Source: Sesamum alatum
Lineage: Eukaryota; Streptophyta; Magnoliopsida; Lamiales; Pedaliaceae
DNA: 64,000 nt
Assembly: GCA_034509735.1 (NCBI GenBank)
Contig: JACGWO010000005.1
Location: forward strand, 18,961,264-19,025,263
Direction of reading: 5' to 3'
Shown here: piece after piece, positions 22,873-33,879 of the stretch
How the letters are laid out: every line of letters begins with the position of its first letter
Numbering within the stretch: the first letter of the stretch is position 1
Notes under the pieces: generated by a model
What the model was told of the DNA's origin: nothing
Seen by the model: the letters and a program-made list of their open reading frames with translations, nothing else
Database searches by the model: none
Made by a program: the position numbers and the translations under genes

Positions 22873-24878
22873 TGTTAGAATAGGTGACCATGTAAGCCAA
22901 TTTTGGCAGGAATATGTAACCTATGTCTAGACAATTTCAGGTGTTTGATAAATCATTAATGAATAAAGAAGTGAATTTCATTTGGCATCACTTTGTTTGT
23001 GTTCACTTATATTTGCTTTCCATATCTGTTCACTACGCAAACAAAGCCCACGGACTGAGAATCAATTTCGGGGACTGGGACTACGCTTGGAGGTAGGTCC
23101 ATGGAATCAGTCTTCCCGAATCAGTCCGGAAATCTCCAAGTCAAGGAATCCCGAAAATGGGTACCGGGATTCCATTTGAGACTTGCACTAAGCACCTGCT
23201 GTCGTGTTTCATCGACGGGTGACGAGGGTCGTCTAAGCAGTGTTAGTGGGTTAGCATGCTAGGACGCAGCTGACTGAGGTGACTCGCGGGAACCGTCTTA
23301 CGGAGGACCCTGAGTATGGTCAGCAAGGTATGACGTGTATTCCCGGTTCCAACGGTACAGGCCAAGTCCTTTGACTTGAGGAATTGCTCAGTTTACCTGT
23401 ACGTTAGGGCTGTATCTTAGATATGGTGAGAGATTGCCAGAATTCTCTTTGGTAGTCATAAGCCATGTCTAGTACAGTTCTGGTGTACATAGTGACAGTA
23501 GTTTCCAAGAAAGGATCTGTCTCCTGCCAATAGGTATTGACAGTTGAGTCTCATGTATGCTCTGTGTCTTGTCCCTAAAATCTGTGGCCACAGTAACTGA
23601 ACAGAAGGGAAGGATTCCCTTGCGGCGTTTAGTGAGGACAGACCGACACTTAGGTCCAAAATGGGTACCTGCATTATCCGTGCCCTAGACTCTAAGTGAT
23701 GAGACCGAAGACAGAAGGACAAGTGTACTGTTAGAGCCTAAATGTTCATCCCTGAATATTTCACCTAGTCTCTAATGCCATGGACCGTTGCTAGATGGCC
23801 ACCCATGGTAACGGAAGGATTCTAGGAATCCGACCAAGTCTAGCTGAAAGGTGAACCTAAAGAGTCACACACTATCCACACACATTTAGATATTTAATTA
23901 GGAATTAAATATTGGAGTGAAGGAATGATTAAATTGGATTTAATCGGGTCCTTTATTTTTTGGAGAAATAATTCCTTCTATTAGATATAAGGAATTAAAT
24001 TGATAAATTAGATTTATCAAAGGGATTTATTTAATGGGCTTAAATAATATTCATATTTATTTTAGCCTCTTGGAAATATTTAAATAGGTTTTAAATATTC
24101 CATTAAATTAAATTAAATCAACGGTGAGATGAATGGGAGAGATGGATGGCTAGGATTGTTTTGACTAGGTCAAAACACTACTTTGACTAGGACTTTGACT
24201 AGGTCAAAATCCTAGTCAAAATAGAGTTCTTGAAAGAGGAGTTTAAAGAGGATTAGACTCCTCTTCTATATAAACCCCTAGCATCCTACAAGTTGCATGA
24301 TGATGAAACTCCAACACACACACTACAACACACACACACGGATTCTCTCTCCCTCTCTCTCGTCCGATTCTCTCTCCCTCTCTCTCGTCCGATTCTCTCT
24401 CCCTCTCCAAGAAATATTTTCTTGGTTCTTTTTGTTCTTGGAACATTAAGAACTTGATGAATCAATACCATTAATCAATAATGTGTTATTGATTCATCCA
24501 CTCCAAAAACATAAACTTGTTCGTTGCTAGCACGACGTGCAAGATACGTGGGTGGATCGTGTGTCACGATTTAGAGGGTCTCAAAGACGAGATCTTGGTG
24601 CAAAACGGGGAACAACGCTTGTAGCCGTTGAAGACGAAAACGACAACGGGTAGGTCTCGTTTTAATTTTTCGTCCTCTCTTTAATTTCCAACCCTATGGC
24701 CTCCATGATTTATTTTCTGTTATTCGTTCATGAGATACACCGAACGCCCGGGAAATTTCAAAGGCACACCCTTTGAAACGTGTTTTAATTTAAAAGCATG
24801 TTTAAATTCCGTTTTAATTTTAATTATACCGCGCTTCCGCATTCGCGCTTTTCCCGGGACGATCCACAATTTCTTTCA
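22873..24878 (+). repeat. Copia-B 5' LTR (2,006 bp)
   Basis: It runs from tgttagaa to ttctttca. The core gccatggaccgttgctaga (23,777-23,795) is shared with the other LTR subfamily and with the old LTR at 52.2 kb. A CT-rich microsatellite lies at 24,340-24,411, just downstream of the TATA box. Confidence 0.95.
24266..24274 (+). promoter_or_regulatory. TATA box of the Copia-B 5' LTR
   Basis: The sequence ctatataaa lies in an otherwise mixed context, with cccctagcatcc after it. The same box is at 32,729-32,737 in the 3' LTR, and a variant (ctatatata) lies near 43,602 in the solo LTR. It would start the element transcript about 25-35 bp downstream, making the CT-rich stretch part of the R region. 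Confidence 0.6.
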
Positions 24879-24879
24879 G

Positions 24880-24891
24880 TGGTATCAGAGC
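24880..24891 (+). other. Copia-B primer-binding site
   Basis: TGGTATCAGAGC lies one base after the LTR end and is complementary to initiator methionine tRNA. Confidence 0.94.
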
Positions 24892-27264
24892 CTGGTTCGG
24901 TGTATAGGCCTAGGGTTTATGTGCGTTTTAAGCATGAAACGTTATTTAGCATGTTTTAATTGAATCTTGAATTTCTTGATTATTAAAGCATGTTATTTTA
25001 TTGCTTTTAATTCGTGTGAATTTATGAATGTTGGTGTTTTTCTGTTTTTCTTGGAAAACGGGATGGGAAATTAATCTGAAAACGAGAAAAAAACGCCACA
25101 GCCGGCCAGCCGGGAAGGCTGGCCGCGCGCAGCCGAGCACTGCCGATAGGGCAGACGCGCGCAGGCATGGGAAGCCTGCGCGCGCGCGCACTGCCGGCCG
25201 CGTAGGGGCAGCGCGCAACCAGGATGGCTGCGCGCAGGCGTGCGCGCATGGAAGCGCCTCCAGGCGCGCGCGCGGGTAGACAAAGGAGTCTGCGCGCGCG
25301 CGGGTAGACAAAGGAGTCTGCGCGCGCGCGCGGGTAGACAAAGGAGTCTGCGCGCGCGCGCCCGGCAGGCACGCCCATGTGCGCGCGCGCGCAAGGCTGA
25401 CGGGCGGGGAGCCCGCGCGCGGACGGGCACCAGGCGCGCGCGCACGCAGACGGAGGCGTCTGCGCGCGCGCGCCCGGCAGGCACGCCCAGTGCGCGTCTG
25501 CGCGCGCGCTCTGCGCACAGCGCAGGCACACGGCCAGCGGCCAGCAAGCCAGCGCGCACAAGGAAGAGGAGCCTGCGCGCGCGTCGGCCTGCCGATGCGC
25601 TAGGCCGTGCAGTGCGCTGCCGGTCAGGCGCGCGCGCAAGCAGGCAGGGGCCTGCGCGCACGCGCCCGGCCAGGCAGCGCCTGCGCGCGCGGCCGGCCGG
25701 CTGGCTGCCGCAGGCGGCGGCGGCCGGTGGCTGTGAAGCTAGGGTTTTGAAACCCTAGTGTTATTTTATTTTAAATTAATTTTCAGTTTTAATTTTGAAT
25801 TAATTCTGAAAAATCGTTTTTTGGGTTCAATTTTTCCTAAGTTCCTAAAGACCTTATTTTAGGAGTAAAATAAATTGGATTTGGAATCCCGGGGTTATTT
25901 TACTTAAGATAATGAGGAAAGGTTTTCCTAAAACGAGAAAAAAAAAAAGGATTAATATTACCAATATTTATATTTTCACACGTTGCGCACATGTTCATTT
26001 ATTTTCATCTTGGATTAATATGATTGGAAATCATGTGTTGCTGGAATATTATGATTATGTGATTGGATCATTCATGTAATTACGTGTGTTGGATGGAAAT
26101 GGATGATCACGAGCCCTAGACCGAATGTATGGTTTAATTTTCTGTTGGGCCTGTGTGCCTCTTTAACTGCTTTCTCCTTCTCTCTTTCTAGTGCCTTGGA
26201 ATAATAAGGCTTTCTACCTCCCTCCTTATGTACTCCCCCCGGGTTTTCGCTGGGGTTTCTATTTTTTAATATGTAATGAGAGTAGACTAGGAGTGAGGTT
26301 TTTTTTTGTAATTGGTGGAGAAGAAGGAAGGACCACAGGGAGAGCCCAGACCGGAGGTCCCTTGGAGTTTTCCATGAAGTGAAGAAAGAGAAAAAGAGAC
26401 CAAGGCCCATCAGCATGATGATTGGGTTACTATTATTGTAATAGTATAGGACCAACCCTAGATTGACCATGGATCCACTGCGGGCTCAGTGGGTCGCATA
26501 GGATTTGGGCTCGTGATCATCCAACAGGGGCGTGCTAGGCTTTAATTTTGCATGTGGTTATTATGATGGATGAATGGCTTTTATTTATCATATAACTGCT
26601 ATGGATGGATTTTATTTATGCATTATGGATGAATGTATGCATATATATTATGAGATCTCGGTCATTCACTACTCTCACATGGTTGGACCAATGTTGAAAT
26701 ATTAGACCCTAGATAAAGTGGACATGAACTCTAGGAGTTTGTCCATGCCTTCCAATCCATGGCACAGTGAGGAAGCTGTTTTAGGTCAATAGCGTGGTCT
26801 CACGAGTCGTGGCACGTTATTGTACTTAAAAGAAGCTGCACTGTGTCATGAACGAAAAATGGGCTGTTGTTACCTGTCTCACGAGTCGTGGGGGTACTAG
26901 TGGGTCCATGGCTCGGTCGATTGTGTCGGGTCTAACGCCCAATTAGCATGATTCGCTTGGAGTCCTCGGGATCATGCAAAAGGGTGAGGCAATAATCTTG
27001 GGAATCTCGTGGAACGAGAATGGTATGGAATACCTCCCACAGGATCTTTTCCATGCGAATCGTAAAAGCGGGGTATGGGAAAATCGCTGTGGATCCCAAA
27101 GCCCACTAGGAAAGGATTTCCCGAAAATCACGTTTGAGAGTACCGTGTTTTCGTATAAATAGTAGGAGGATTAAATGACTAAAGACCAAGCATTTAATTA
27201 TTTCATCAAACCACCGTCTTTATTTTCTGCTGATCGCGCGTTGTTTTCTAAATGTAGATTTAAA
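24892..27264 (+). other. Copia-B 5' leader with a large GC-rich island (25,090-25,740)
   Basis: This is an untranslated region of about 2.4 kb. The island is built from alternating gc tracts and spacer words. Open frames across it on both strands encode Arg/Ala-rich low-complexity peptides and are not conserved in sister copies, so I reject them as genes. Downstream of it, several blocks up to about 27,170 match the reverse complement of the Copia-A and Copia-C leaders, for example the paired ctcacgagtcgtg words near 26,797 and 26,878. Confidence 0.75.
25274..25361 (+). repeat. Three-copy GC-rich minisatellite in the Copia-B leader
   Basis: The word gggtagacaaaggagtctg begins at 25,274, 25,302 and 25,332, separated by cgcgcgcgcg runs. 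A diverged fourth copy (gcagacggaggcgtctg) lies near 25,446. The unit is 28-30 bp. Confidence 0.85.
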
Positions 27265-28126
27265 ATGTCTAAGAACCCACTTTCCACCATTCTTGAGACA
27301 AACAAATTTAATGGAACCAACTACAACGACTGGTTGCGCAATCTCAGGATAGTCCTAGATTACGAGAACCAAGGCTACGTCATGGACGAGCCTCTCCCTA
27401 GGACCTTACCGGAAGGATCCACGCCAGAAGAACGTGAGACGTTCGAGACTTGGCATAAGGATAACCGGAAGGTTCGTAGCGTCATACTTGCTTCGATGAC
27501 CAATGAGATTCAGAAGCAATATGAAAGGCTAGACGATGTCCCTTCCATTATGGCTCGCCTTAAGGATTGCTATGCAGTCCCGGACCGGCATACTAGGTAT
27601 GTCGCGACCAAGGCGTTCTTTGGAACTAAAATGACAGAAGGATCCTCTGTACAAGAGCATGGGGTTAAAATGCTTACCCTAGTGGAAAAGCTCGAGGACC
27701 TAAAGGCAGGTCTCGATAACGAAACGTACATAGATGTGATCCTTCAGTCACTCCCACCCTCCTTCGACCAATTTATCGTCAACTATAACATGAATGCACT
27801 TGAGAAGGGCATTCATGAGTTGATCAATATGTTGGTGCAATACGAGGCAACGACTAAGAAGTCCACGCCTTCGGTATTGTTTGGAGGTGCTTCAACTTCC
27901 AAGACGAAAGGCAAGGGTGCCGGACGTTGGAAAAAAGAAGAAGGGGAAGGGAAAAGCCGTCATAGCAGCTACGAACACTCAGAGTGTTCCCATTGCCAAA
28001 GAGGGGAAAGGCAAAGGAAAGGGAAAGGTTGTCTCCAAGCAACAGTCAAAGGCTTATGACATATGTATCAACTGCCGTGAGAAAGGGCATTGGAAGAGAG
28101 AGTGCCCCAAACTCTTCTCAAACTAA
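27265..28126 (+). pseudogene. Copia-B gag (frameshifted)
   Basis: It starts at 27,265 (MSKNPLS), the same start as in the sister copies. The gag domain (NKFNGTNYNDWLRNLR through LINMLVQYEATT) is intact for about 220 residues. One extra A in an A-run near 27,935 shifts the frame; the correct frame continues with a Lys/Gly-rich linker and a CCHC knuckle (28,064-28,105). A TAA at 28,124-28,126 replaces the proline codon of the sister copies just before the protease. Gag would form the particle shell and bind element RNA. Confidence 0.92.
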
Positions 28127-29730
28127 GGTATATATGTGATTAAGGTTAATATGGTCACTAATTCTGCCTCTTGGGTATTGGATACCGGCTGTGGAGCTCA
28201 CATTTGCAATGATTTGCAGGTGCTGAAAAGAAGCAGAAAACTAAGTAGCGGGGACATGATCCTGAAGCTTGGAAATGGCAAGGCCATCTCGGCAGAAGTA
28301 GTAGGATCCGCCACTTTAGTGATTAGTGATACCATTAGCATAGAATTAGAGCAGGTTTATTTTGTACCTAGTATGATTAAGAACATCATTTCCATTCCAT
28401 TGTTGGACAATAGTGGTTATGAGTTCAGAATCAATAAAAATTGCTTTTATTTGATGAGGTGTGGAATTGCTCATCTACTTGGTACATTGCACAACGGGCT
28501 CTATATCTTGCAACAAACGAATTTCGTTCTTAACGCTCAACACAAACGGAAATTAGATAATAACGGGAACGCACGTCTGTGGCACGCTAGGCTAGGTCAC
28601 ATATCCCAAGATAAGATGAAAAGGTTGGTAGACTCAAAGAACCTAGAGGTTGGGGACTTGAGCGATCTACCAACTTGTGAATCTTGTCTAAGAGGGAAAA
28701 TGACCAAGAAGCCCTTTGTAGGTCAAAGCAGGCTTGCCACGGGTCTGTTGGACTTGGTCCATACAGACGTATGAGGACCACTAAGGACGCAGGCTCGAGG
28801 TGGGTTCTCCTACTTCATAACCTTCACCGATGATCATTCACGGTATGGTTATGTTTACCTAATGAGGTACAAGTCTGAAGCTCTTGAGAGGTTTAAAGAA
28901 TTCAGACTTGAAGTGGAGAACCAAACCAACTGCAAAATTAAAGTCCTACGGTCAGACCGAGGCGGTGAATACCTTAGTGCCGAATTCCTAGATTATCTAA
29001 AAGAAAATGGTATAATATCGGAATGGACACCTCCCGGAACACCACAGTTAAATGGCGTCTCTGAAAGGAGGAACCGAACCCTGTTGGACATGGTTCGGTC
29101 CATGATGAGTTTTACCAAATTGCCCTTATCGTTTTGGGGTTATGCATTAGAAACGGTAGCCAAGTTGTTGAATTTGGCGCCTACCAGTGCATTGACCCAA
29201 ACGCCATATGAGATATGGCACGGCAAGCCTGCGTCCTACAATTACTTGAAAGTGTGGGGTAGCCCCGCATACGTCAAGAGGTTAGTGGGAGATAAGCTAG
29301 AATCTAGGTCTAGCCTATGCAGGTTCGTTGGATACCCTAGAGAAACTGCGGGTTATTACTTTTATGACCCTTTGGAACAAAAGGTATTTGTTTCAAGGAA
29401 TGCAGTATTCTTGGAGCAAGGCTTCCCGGAGGATATCCAACCTGATGAGCTGATCCTTGAGGAATCAAGTGATGGAACTCAGCCATCAGAAATAGCCGCG
29501 GAAACCTCACCAAGAGGATTTAGGATTAACGCACGGAGGGCTGACCAACCTAGAGAAGTCCAACATGCTAGGCATGAAGGACAACCTCAAGAAAGGCCAG
29601 TCCCGGCCCCTGAACCGCCGGCTCCGATACAGTCAGCGCCCACAGTCACCACTGACGTTCCCGTCCTCCGTAGGTCCACTAGAGAATCCAGACCTCAAGT
29701 GAGATATGGGTTTCTAGGTGCGACCGATCT
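28127..29730 (+). pseudogene. Copia-B protease and integrase (one nonsense codon)
   Basis: The frame reads protease (SASWVLDTGCGAHICND, DTG at about 28,181), a pre-integrase domain (LWHARLGHIS, CESCLRGK) and the integrase core. A TGA at 28,772-28,774 falls right after HTDV, the first catalytic acid. The frame is otherwise unbroken through FITFTDDHSRYGY, LRSDRGGEYL, VSERRNRTLLDM, SQTPYE-like TQTPYEIWHG and RFVGYPRETAGYY, followed by a variable linker with proline-rich sequence (about 29,590-29,660) that Copia-A and Copia-C lack. Confidence 0.92.
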
Positions 29731-31319
29731 TCTGGATAACGATCCTAAGACATACGGGGAAGCGATGTCTGACATCGACTCCGGGAAATGGCTTGAGGCC
29801 ATGAAGACCGAAATGGACTCCATGAGCGAGAACCAAGTTTGGAGACTTGTAGATCCACCGAAAGGTGTTAAGCCAGTGGGCTGTAAGTGGGTCTACAAGC
29901 GCAAACTCGGCGTTGATGGAGAAGTCACAACCTTTAAGGCTAGGCTTGTAGCTAAGGGATACACTCAACGACCCGGGGTTGATTTTGAGGATACCTACTC
30001 GCCAGTAGCCATGGCTAAGTCCATTCGGATCCTGCTTGCCATAGCAGCATGGTATGACTATGAAATATGGCAGATGGACGTGAAAACGGCCTTCCTCAAC
30101 GGTTTCGTTGAAGAAGAGATCTATATGGATCAGCCGGAGGGTTTCACGGTCACTGGAGAAGAACAGAAGGTCTGTCGTCTCCAGAAGTCCATCTATGGCC
30201 TCAAACAAGCATCCCGAAGTTGGAACGTTCGATTTGATGAAGTAATACAGGGATATGACTTCATCAAAAACGAATCCGACCCTTGTGTATACAAGAAGGT
30301 CAGTGGGAGCTCTATAGTGTTCCTAGTGCTTTACGTGGATTACATTCTGCTCATTGGTAATGACGTCAGAATATTAGGAAACACAAAAGCATGGTTGTCA
30401 ACCAAGTTTTCCATGAAGGACTTGGGTGAAGCCTCCTACATCCTAGGCATCCAAATTGTCAGGGACAGATCTAAAAGGATGTTAGGGCTCACCCAAAACT
30501 CGTATATGGAGAAAGTCCTAAAGAGATATCGAATGGACAACTCCAAACGAGGATTCCTTCCAATGAGGCATGGGATCAAGTTGTCCAAGAAGCAGTCCCC
30601 GCAGACTGATGAGGAACTTGAAAAGATGAAAGTCATCCCCTATGCTTCTGCCGTAGGTAGCATCCAATATGCGGTCCATTGCACCAGGCCTGACATTGCA
30701 TACGCTTTGAGCGTGACAAGCAGATATCAGTCCTGTGCAGGAGAGGCACATTGGAATGCCGTTAAAGGCATCCTTAAGTACCTTAGGAGGACTAAGGAAA
30801 TGTTCTTGGTCTATGGCAATGGAGAACTAATTCTGGAAGGCTTTAGCGACGCTAGCTTCCAGTCTGATGACGATGATGCCAAGTCTCAATCGGGGTATGT
30901 ATTCAGACTCAACGGAGGAGTAGTGGCTTGGAAAAGTTCCAAGCAAGCAACCACTGCTGACTCCACCACTGAGGCTGAATACATAGCAGCTTCAGAAAGC
31001 TGCTAAGGAAGCGGTTTGGATGAGAAACTACATCCAAGAGTTGGGTGTGGTGCCTAGCATCGCCGAGCCTGTTGTCATCTTCTGTGATAACAACGGTGCA
31101 ATAGTGCAAGCAAAGGAACCGAGATCTCATCACCGTTCCAAACACATTCTTAGACGCTACCATCTTCTTAGAGAAATGGTAGGAAGAGGTGACGTTCGGA
31201 TGGACCGAGTCAACTCAGCAGACAACACAGCAGACCCGCTGACAAAGCCTATGTCGCAGAGTGCTCATACGCAACATCTTGAGAAGATGGGGATTAGGCA
31301 TATGGGTGATTGGCTTTAA
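29731..31319 (+). pseudogene. Copia-B reverse transcriptase and RNase H; catalytic Asp replaced
   Basis: The reverse transcriptase frame is open from VWRLVDPPKGVK through FKARLVAKGYTQRPGVDF, MDVKTAFLNGF and SIYGLKQASRSWN to the palm motif. Copia-A and Copia-C keep YVDD there, but here it is YVDY: codon 30,341-30,343 is tac where Copia-C has gac on its coding strand. The second catalytic aspartate is essential in this enzyme family, so this protein could not polymerise. RNase H follows (DASFQSDDDDAKSQSGYVF). One inserted A near 30,996 shifts the frame, and the final part (FCDNNGAI, ADPLTK, GDWL) is in another frame, ending at 31,319. Confidence 0.94.
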
Positions 31320-31321
31320 AA

Positions 31322-31335
31322 GTCAAGTGGGAGAT
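31322..31335 (+). other. Copia-B polypurine tract
   Basis: The sequence gtcaagtgggagat lies immediately before the 3' LTR. It is the same in the minus-strand copies. Confidence 0.85.
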
Positions 31336-33318
31336 TGTTAGAATAGGTGACCATGTAAGCCAATTTTGACAGGAATATGTAACCTATGTCTAGACAATTT
31401 TAGGTGTTTGATAAATCATTAATGAATAAAGAAGTGAATTTCATTTGGCATCACTTTGTTTGTGTTCACTTATATTTGCTTTCCATATCTGTTCACTACG
31501 CAAACAAAGCCCACGGACTGAGAATCAATTTCGGGACTGGGACTACGCTTGGAGGTAGGTCCATGGAATCAGTCTTCCCGAATCAGTCCGGAAATCTCCA
31601 AGTTAAGGAATCCCGAAAATGGGTACCGGGATTCCATTTGAGACTTGCACTAAGCACCTGCTGTCGTGTTTCATCGACGGGTGACGAGGGTCGTCTAAGC
31701 AGTGTTAGTGGGTTAGCATGCTAGGACGCAGCTGACTGAGGTGACTCGCGGGAAACCGTCTTACGGAGGACCCTGAGTATGGTCAGCAAGGTATGACGTG
31801 TATTCCCGGTTCCAACAGTACAGGCCAAGTCCTTTGACTTGAGGAATTGCTCAGTTTACCTGTACGTTAGGGCTGTATCTTAGATATGATGAGAGATTGC
31901 CAGAATTCTCTTTGGTAGTCATAAGCCATGTCTAGTACAGTTCTGGTGTAAATAGTGACAGTAGTTTCCAAGAAAGGATCTATCTCCTGCCAATAGTATT
32001 GACAGTTGAGTCTCATGTATGCTCTGTGTCTTGTCCCTAAAATCTGTGGCCACAGTAACTGAACAGAAGGGAAGGATTCCCTTGCGGCGTTTAGTGAGGA
32101 CAGACCGACACTTAGGTCCAAAATGGGTACCTGCATTATCCGTGCCCTAGACTCTAAGTGATGAGACCGAAGACAGAAGGACAAGTGTACTGTTAGAGCC
32201 TAAATGTTCATCCCTGAATATTTCACCTAGTCTCTAGTGCCATGGACCGTTGCTAGATGGCCACCCATGGTAACGGAAGGATTCTAGGAATCCGACCAAG
32301 TCTAGCTGAAAGGTGAACCTAAAGAGTCACACACTATCCACACACATTTAGATATTTAATTAGGAATTAAATATTGGAGTGAAGGAATGATTAAATTGGA
32401 TTTAATCGGGTCCTTTATTTTTTGGAGAAATAATTCCTTCTATTAGATATAAGGAATTAAATTGATAAATTAGATTTATCAAAGGGATTTATTTAATGGG
32501 CTTAAATAATATTCATATTTATTTTAGCCTCTTGGAAATATTTAAATAGGTTTTTAAATATTCCATTAAATTAAATTAAATCAACGGTGAGATGAATGGG
32601 AGAGATGGATGGCTAGGATTGTTTTGACTAGGTCAAAACACTACTTTGACTAGGACTTTGACTAGGTCAAAATCCTAGTCAAAATAGAGTTCTTGAAAGA
32701 GGAGTTTAAAGAGGATTAGACTCCTCTTCTATATAAACCCCTAGCATCCTACAAGTTGAATGATGATGAAACTCCAACACACACACTACAACACACACAC
32801 ACGGATTCTCTCTCCCTCTCTCTCTCGTCCGATTCTCTCTCCCTCTCCAAGAAATATTTTCTTGGTTCTTTTTGTTCTTGGAACATTAAGAACTTGATGA
32901 ATCAATACCATTAATCAATAATGTGTTATTGATTCATCCACTCCAAAAACATAAACTTGTTCGTTGCTAGCACGACGTGCAAGATACGTGGGTGGATCGT
33001 GTGTCACGATTTAGAGGGTCTCAAAGACGAGATCTTGGTGCAAAACGGGGAACAACGCTTGTAGCCGTTGAAGACGAAAACGACAACGGGTAGGTCTCGT
33101 TTTAATTTTTCGTCCTCTCTTTAATTTCCAACCCTATGGCCTCCATGATTTATTTTCTGTTATTCGTTCATGAGATACACCGAACGCCCGGGAAATTTCA
33201 AAGGCACACCCTTTGAAACGTGTTTTAATTTAAAAGCATGTTTAAATTCCGTTTTAATTTTAATTATACCGCGCTTCCGCATTCGCGCTTTTCCCGGGAC
33301 GATCCACAATTTCTTTCA
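31336..33318 (+). repeat. Copia-B 3' LTR (1,983 bp)
   Basis: It runs from tgttagaa to ttctttca, followed by GGCAC. It is nearly identical to the 5' LTR and shorter mainly because one CT-rich repeat unit is missing. Confidence 0.95.
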
Positions 33319-33323
33319 GGCAC
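33319..33323. repeat. Target-site duplication GGCAC, right copy (Copia-B)
   Basis: Matches 22,868-22,872. Confidence 0.95.
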
Positions 33324-33879
33324 CCCCTCCTAAGGAGGTGGGAAGTAGTTATCTCCATGCCCCCTATGCGACGGATGCGGGAAGTAATCTTCTTCGCCCA
33401 TGCCCCTGTGAGGAGGCGAGGGGTAAAAGTTATCCTCAGGCTGCGTGGCCCTGCTATTAACCTCCTCCACATAATCCATGCCTTCGATGGCATCCCCTGG
33501 CCTCTGCTCACCCAAGGGCGCGTCTTGCCCCCTTCGAGGATTGTGAGGCGGTCGCGGGGGTACTGCGTGTCCGGCAATATACTGCGCTACGGCCCTCTCG
33601 GCGGCTTGAGCGGATGCCTCTTCCACCAACTGGCGAAGAGCCTCGTGAGTTATCTGGATAACCGGAGGTAGAGGTGGGGCCTCAACCTCCTCGTGCCTCT
33701 CTTCCTTTGGCTTCGCACTGGTGGTGGATTCTCCAAGGAGCGACCTTGCTCCTCCTCTCGGTCTTCTGGCCTTCGTGCTGGTGGATTCTCCAAGGCATGG
33801 ACTTGCTCCTCCTCTCTCTTCTTCTTTCAGGGTCTTCTTGCCCCACGTTCGCACTCGTTGCTCTTGACCGAGTGTTCAT
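33319..33879 (-). pseudogene. Ty3/gypsy gag N-terminal third
   Basis: The likely start is at 33,879 (MNTRSRAT), a usual beginning for this gag type. After about 25-60 residues the conserved reading moves to a second frame (33,854-33,330), so there is a frameshift near the start. That frame includes IQITHEALRQLVEEASAQ, AAERAVAQYI and a proline/histidine-rich repeat (SPPHRGMGEEDYF, HPSHRGHGDNYF). It continues without a visible break at 22,872 (CPPVQGGGHYEKRVPP) once Copia-B is removed. The element as a whole runs on the minus strand. Confidence 0.83.

Larger units (their letters stand above)
22873..33318 (+). mobile_element. Copia-B: complete-length Ty1/copia element, disabled (10.4 kb)
   Basis: The LTRs are 22,873-24,878 and 31,336-33,318, with perfect GGCAC duplications and all structural signals present. 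Gag-pol is of the same type as Copia-A and Copia-C, but the LTR is another subfamily (about 2.0 kb), sharing mainly the first ~20 bp and a short core block with theirs. By eye the LTRs differ at about ten substitutions and a few indels. One indel is a ~26-bp CT-rich repeat unit (24,341-24,411 versus 32,803-32,848). Gag-pol has at least five disabling changes. Confidence 0.96.

Noticed and set aside
24880..24891. Possible tRNA gene at TGGTATCAGAGC
   Set aside because: It is only the short primer-binding complement of initiator tRNA next to an LTR. No cloverleaf is present here or at 7,369 or 18,537.
24946..25758. Long open frames on both strands across the GC-rich leader of Copia-B
   Set aside because: They are Arg/Ala/Pro-rich low-complexity frames produced by cgcgcg repeats. 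They are not conserved in the sister leaders and overlap on both strands.
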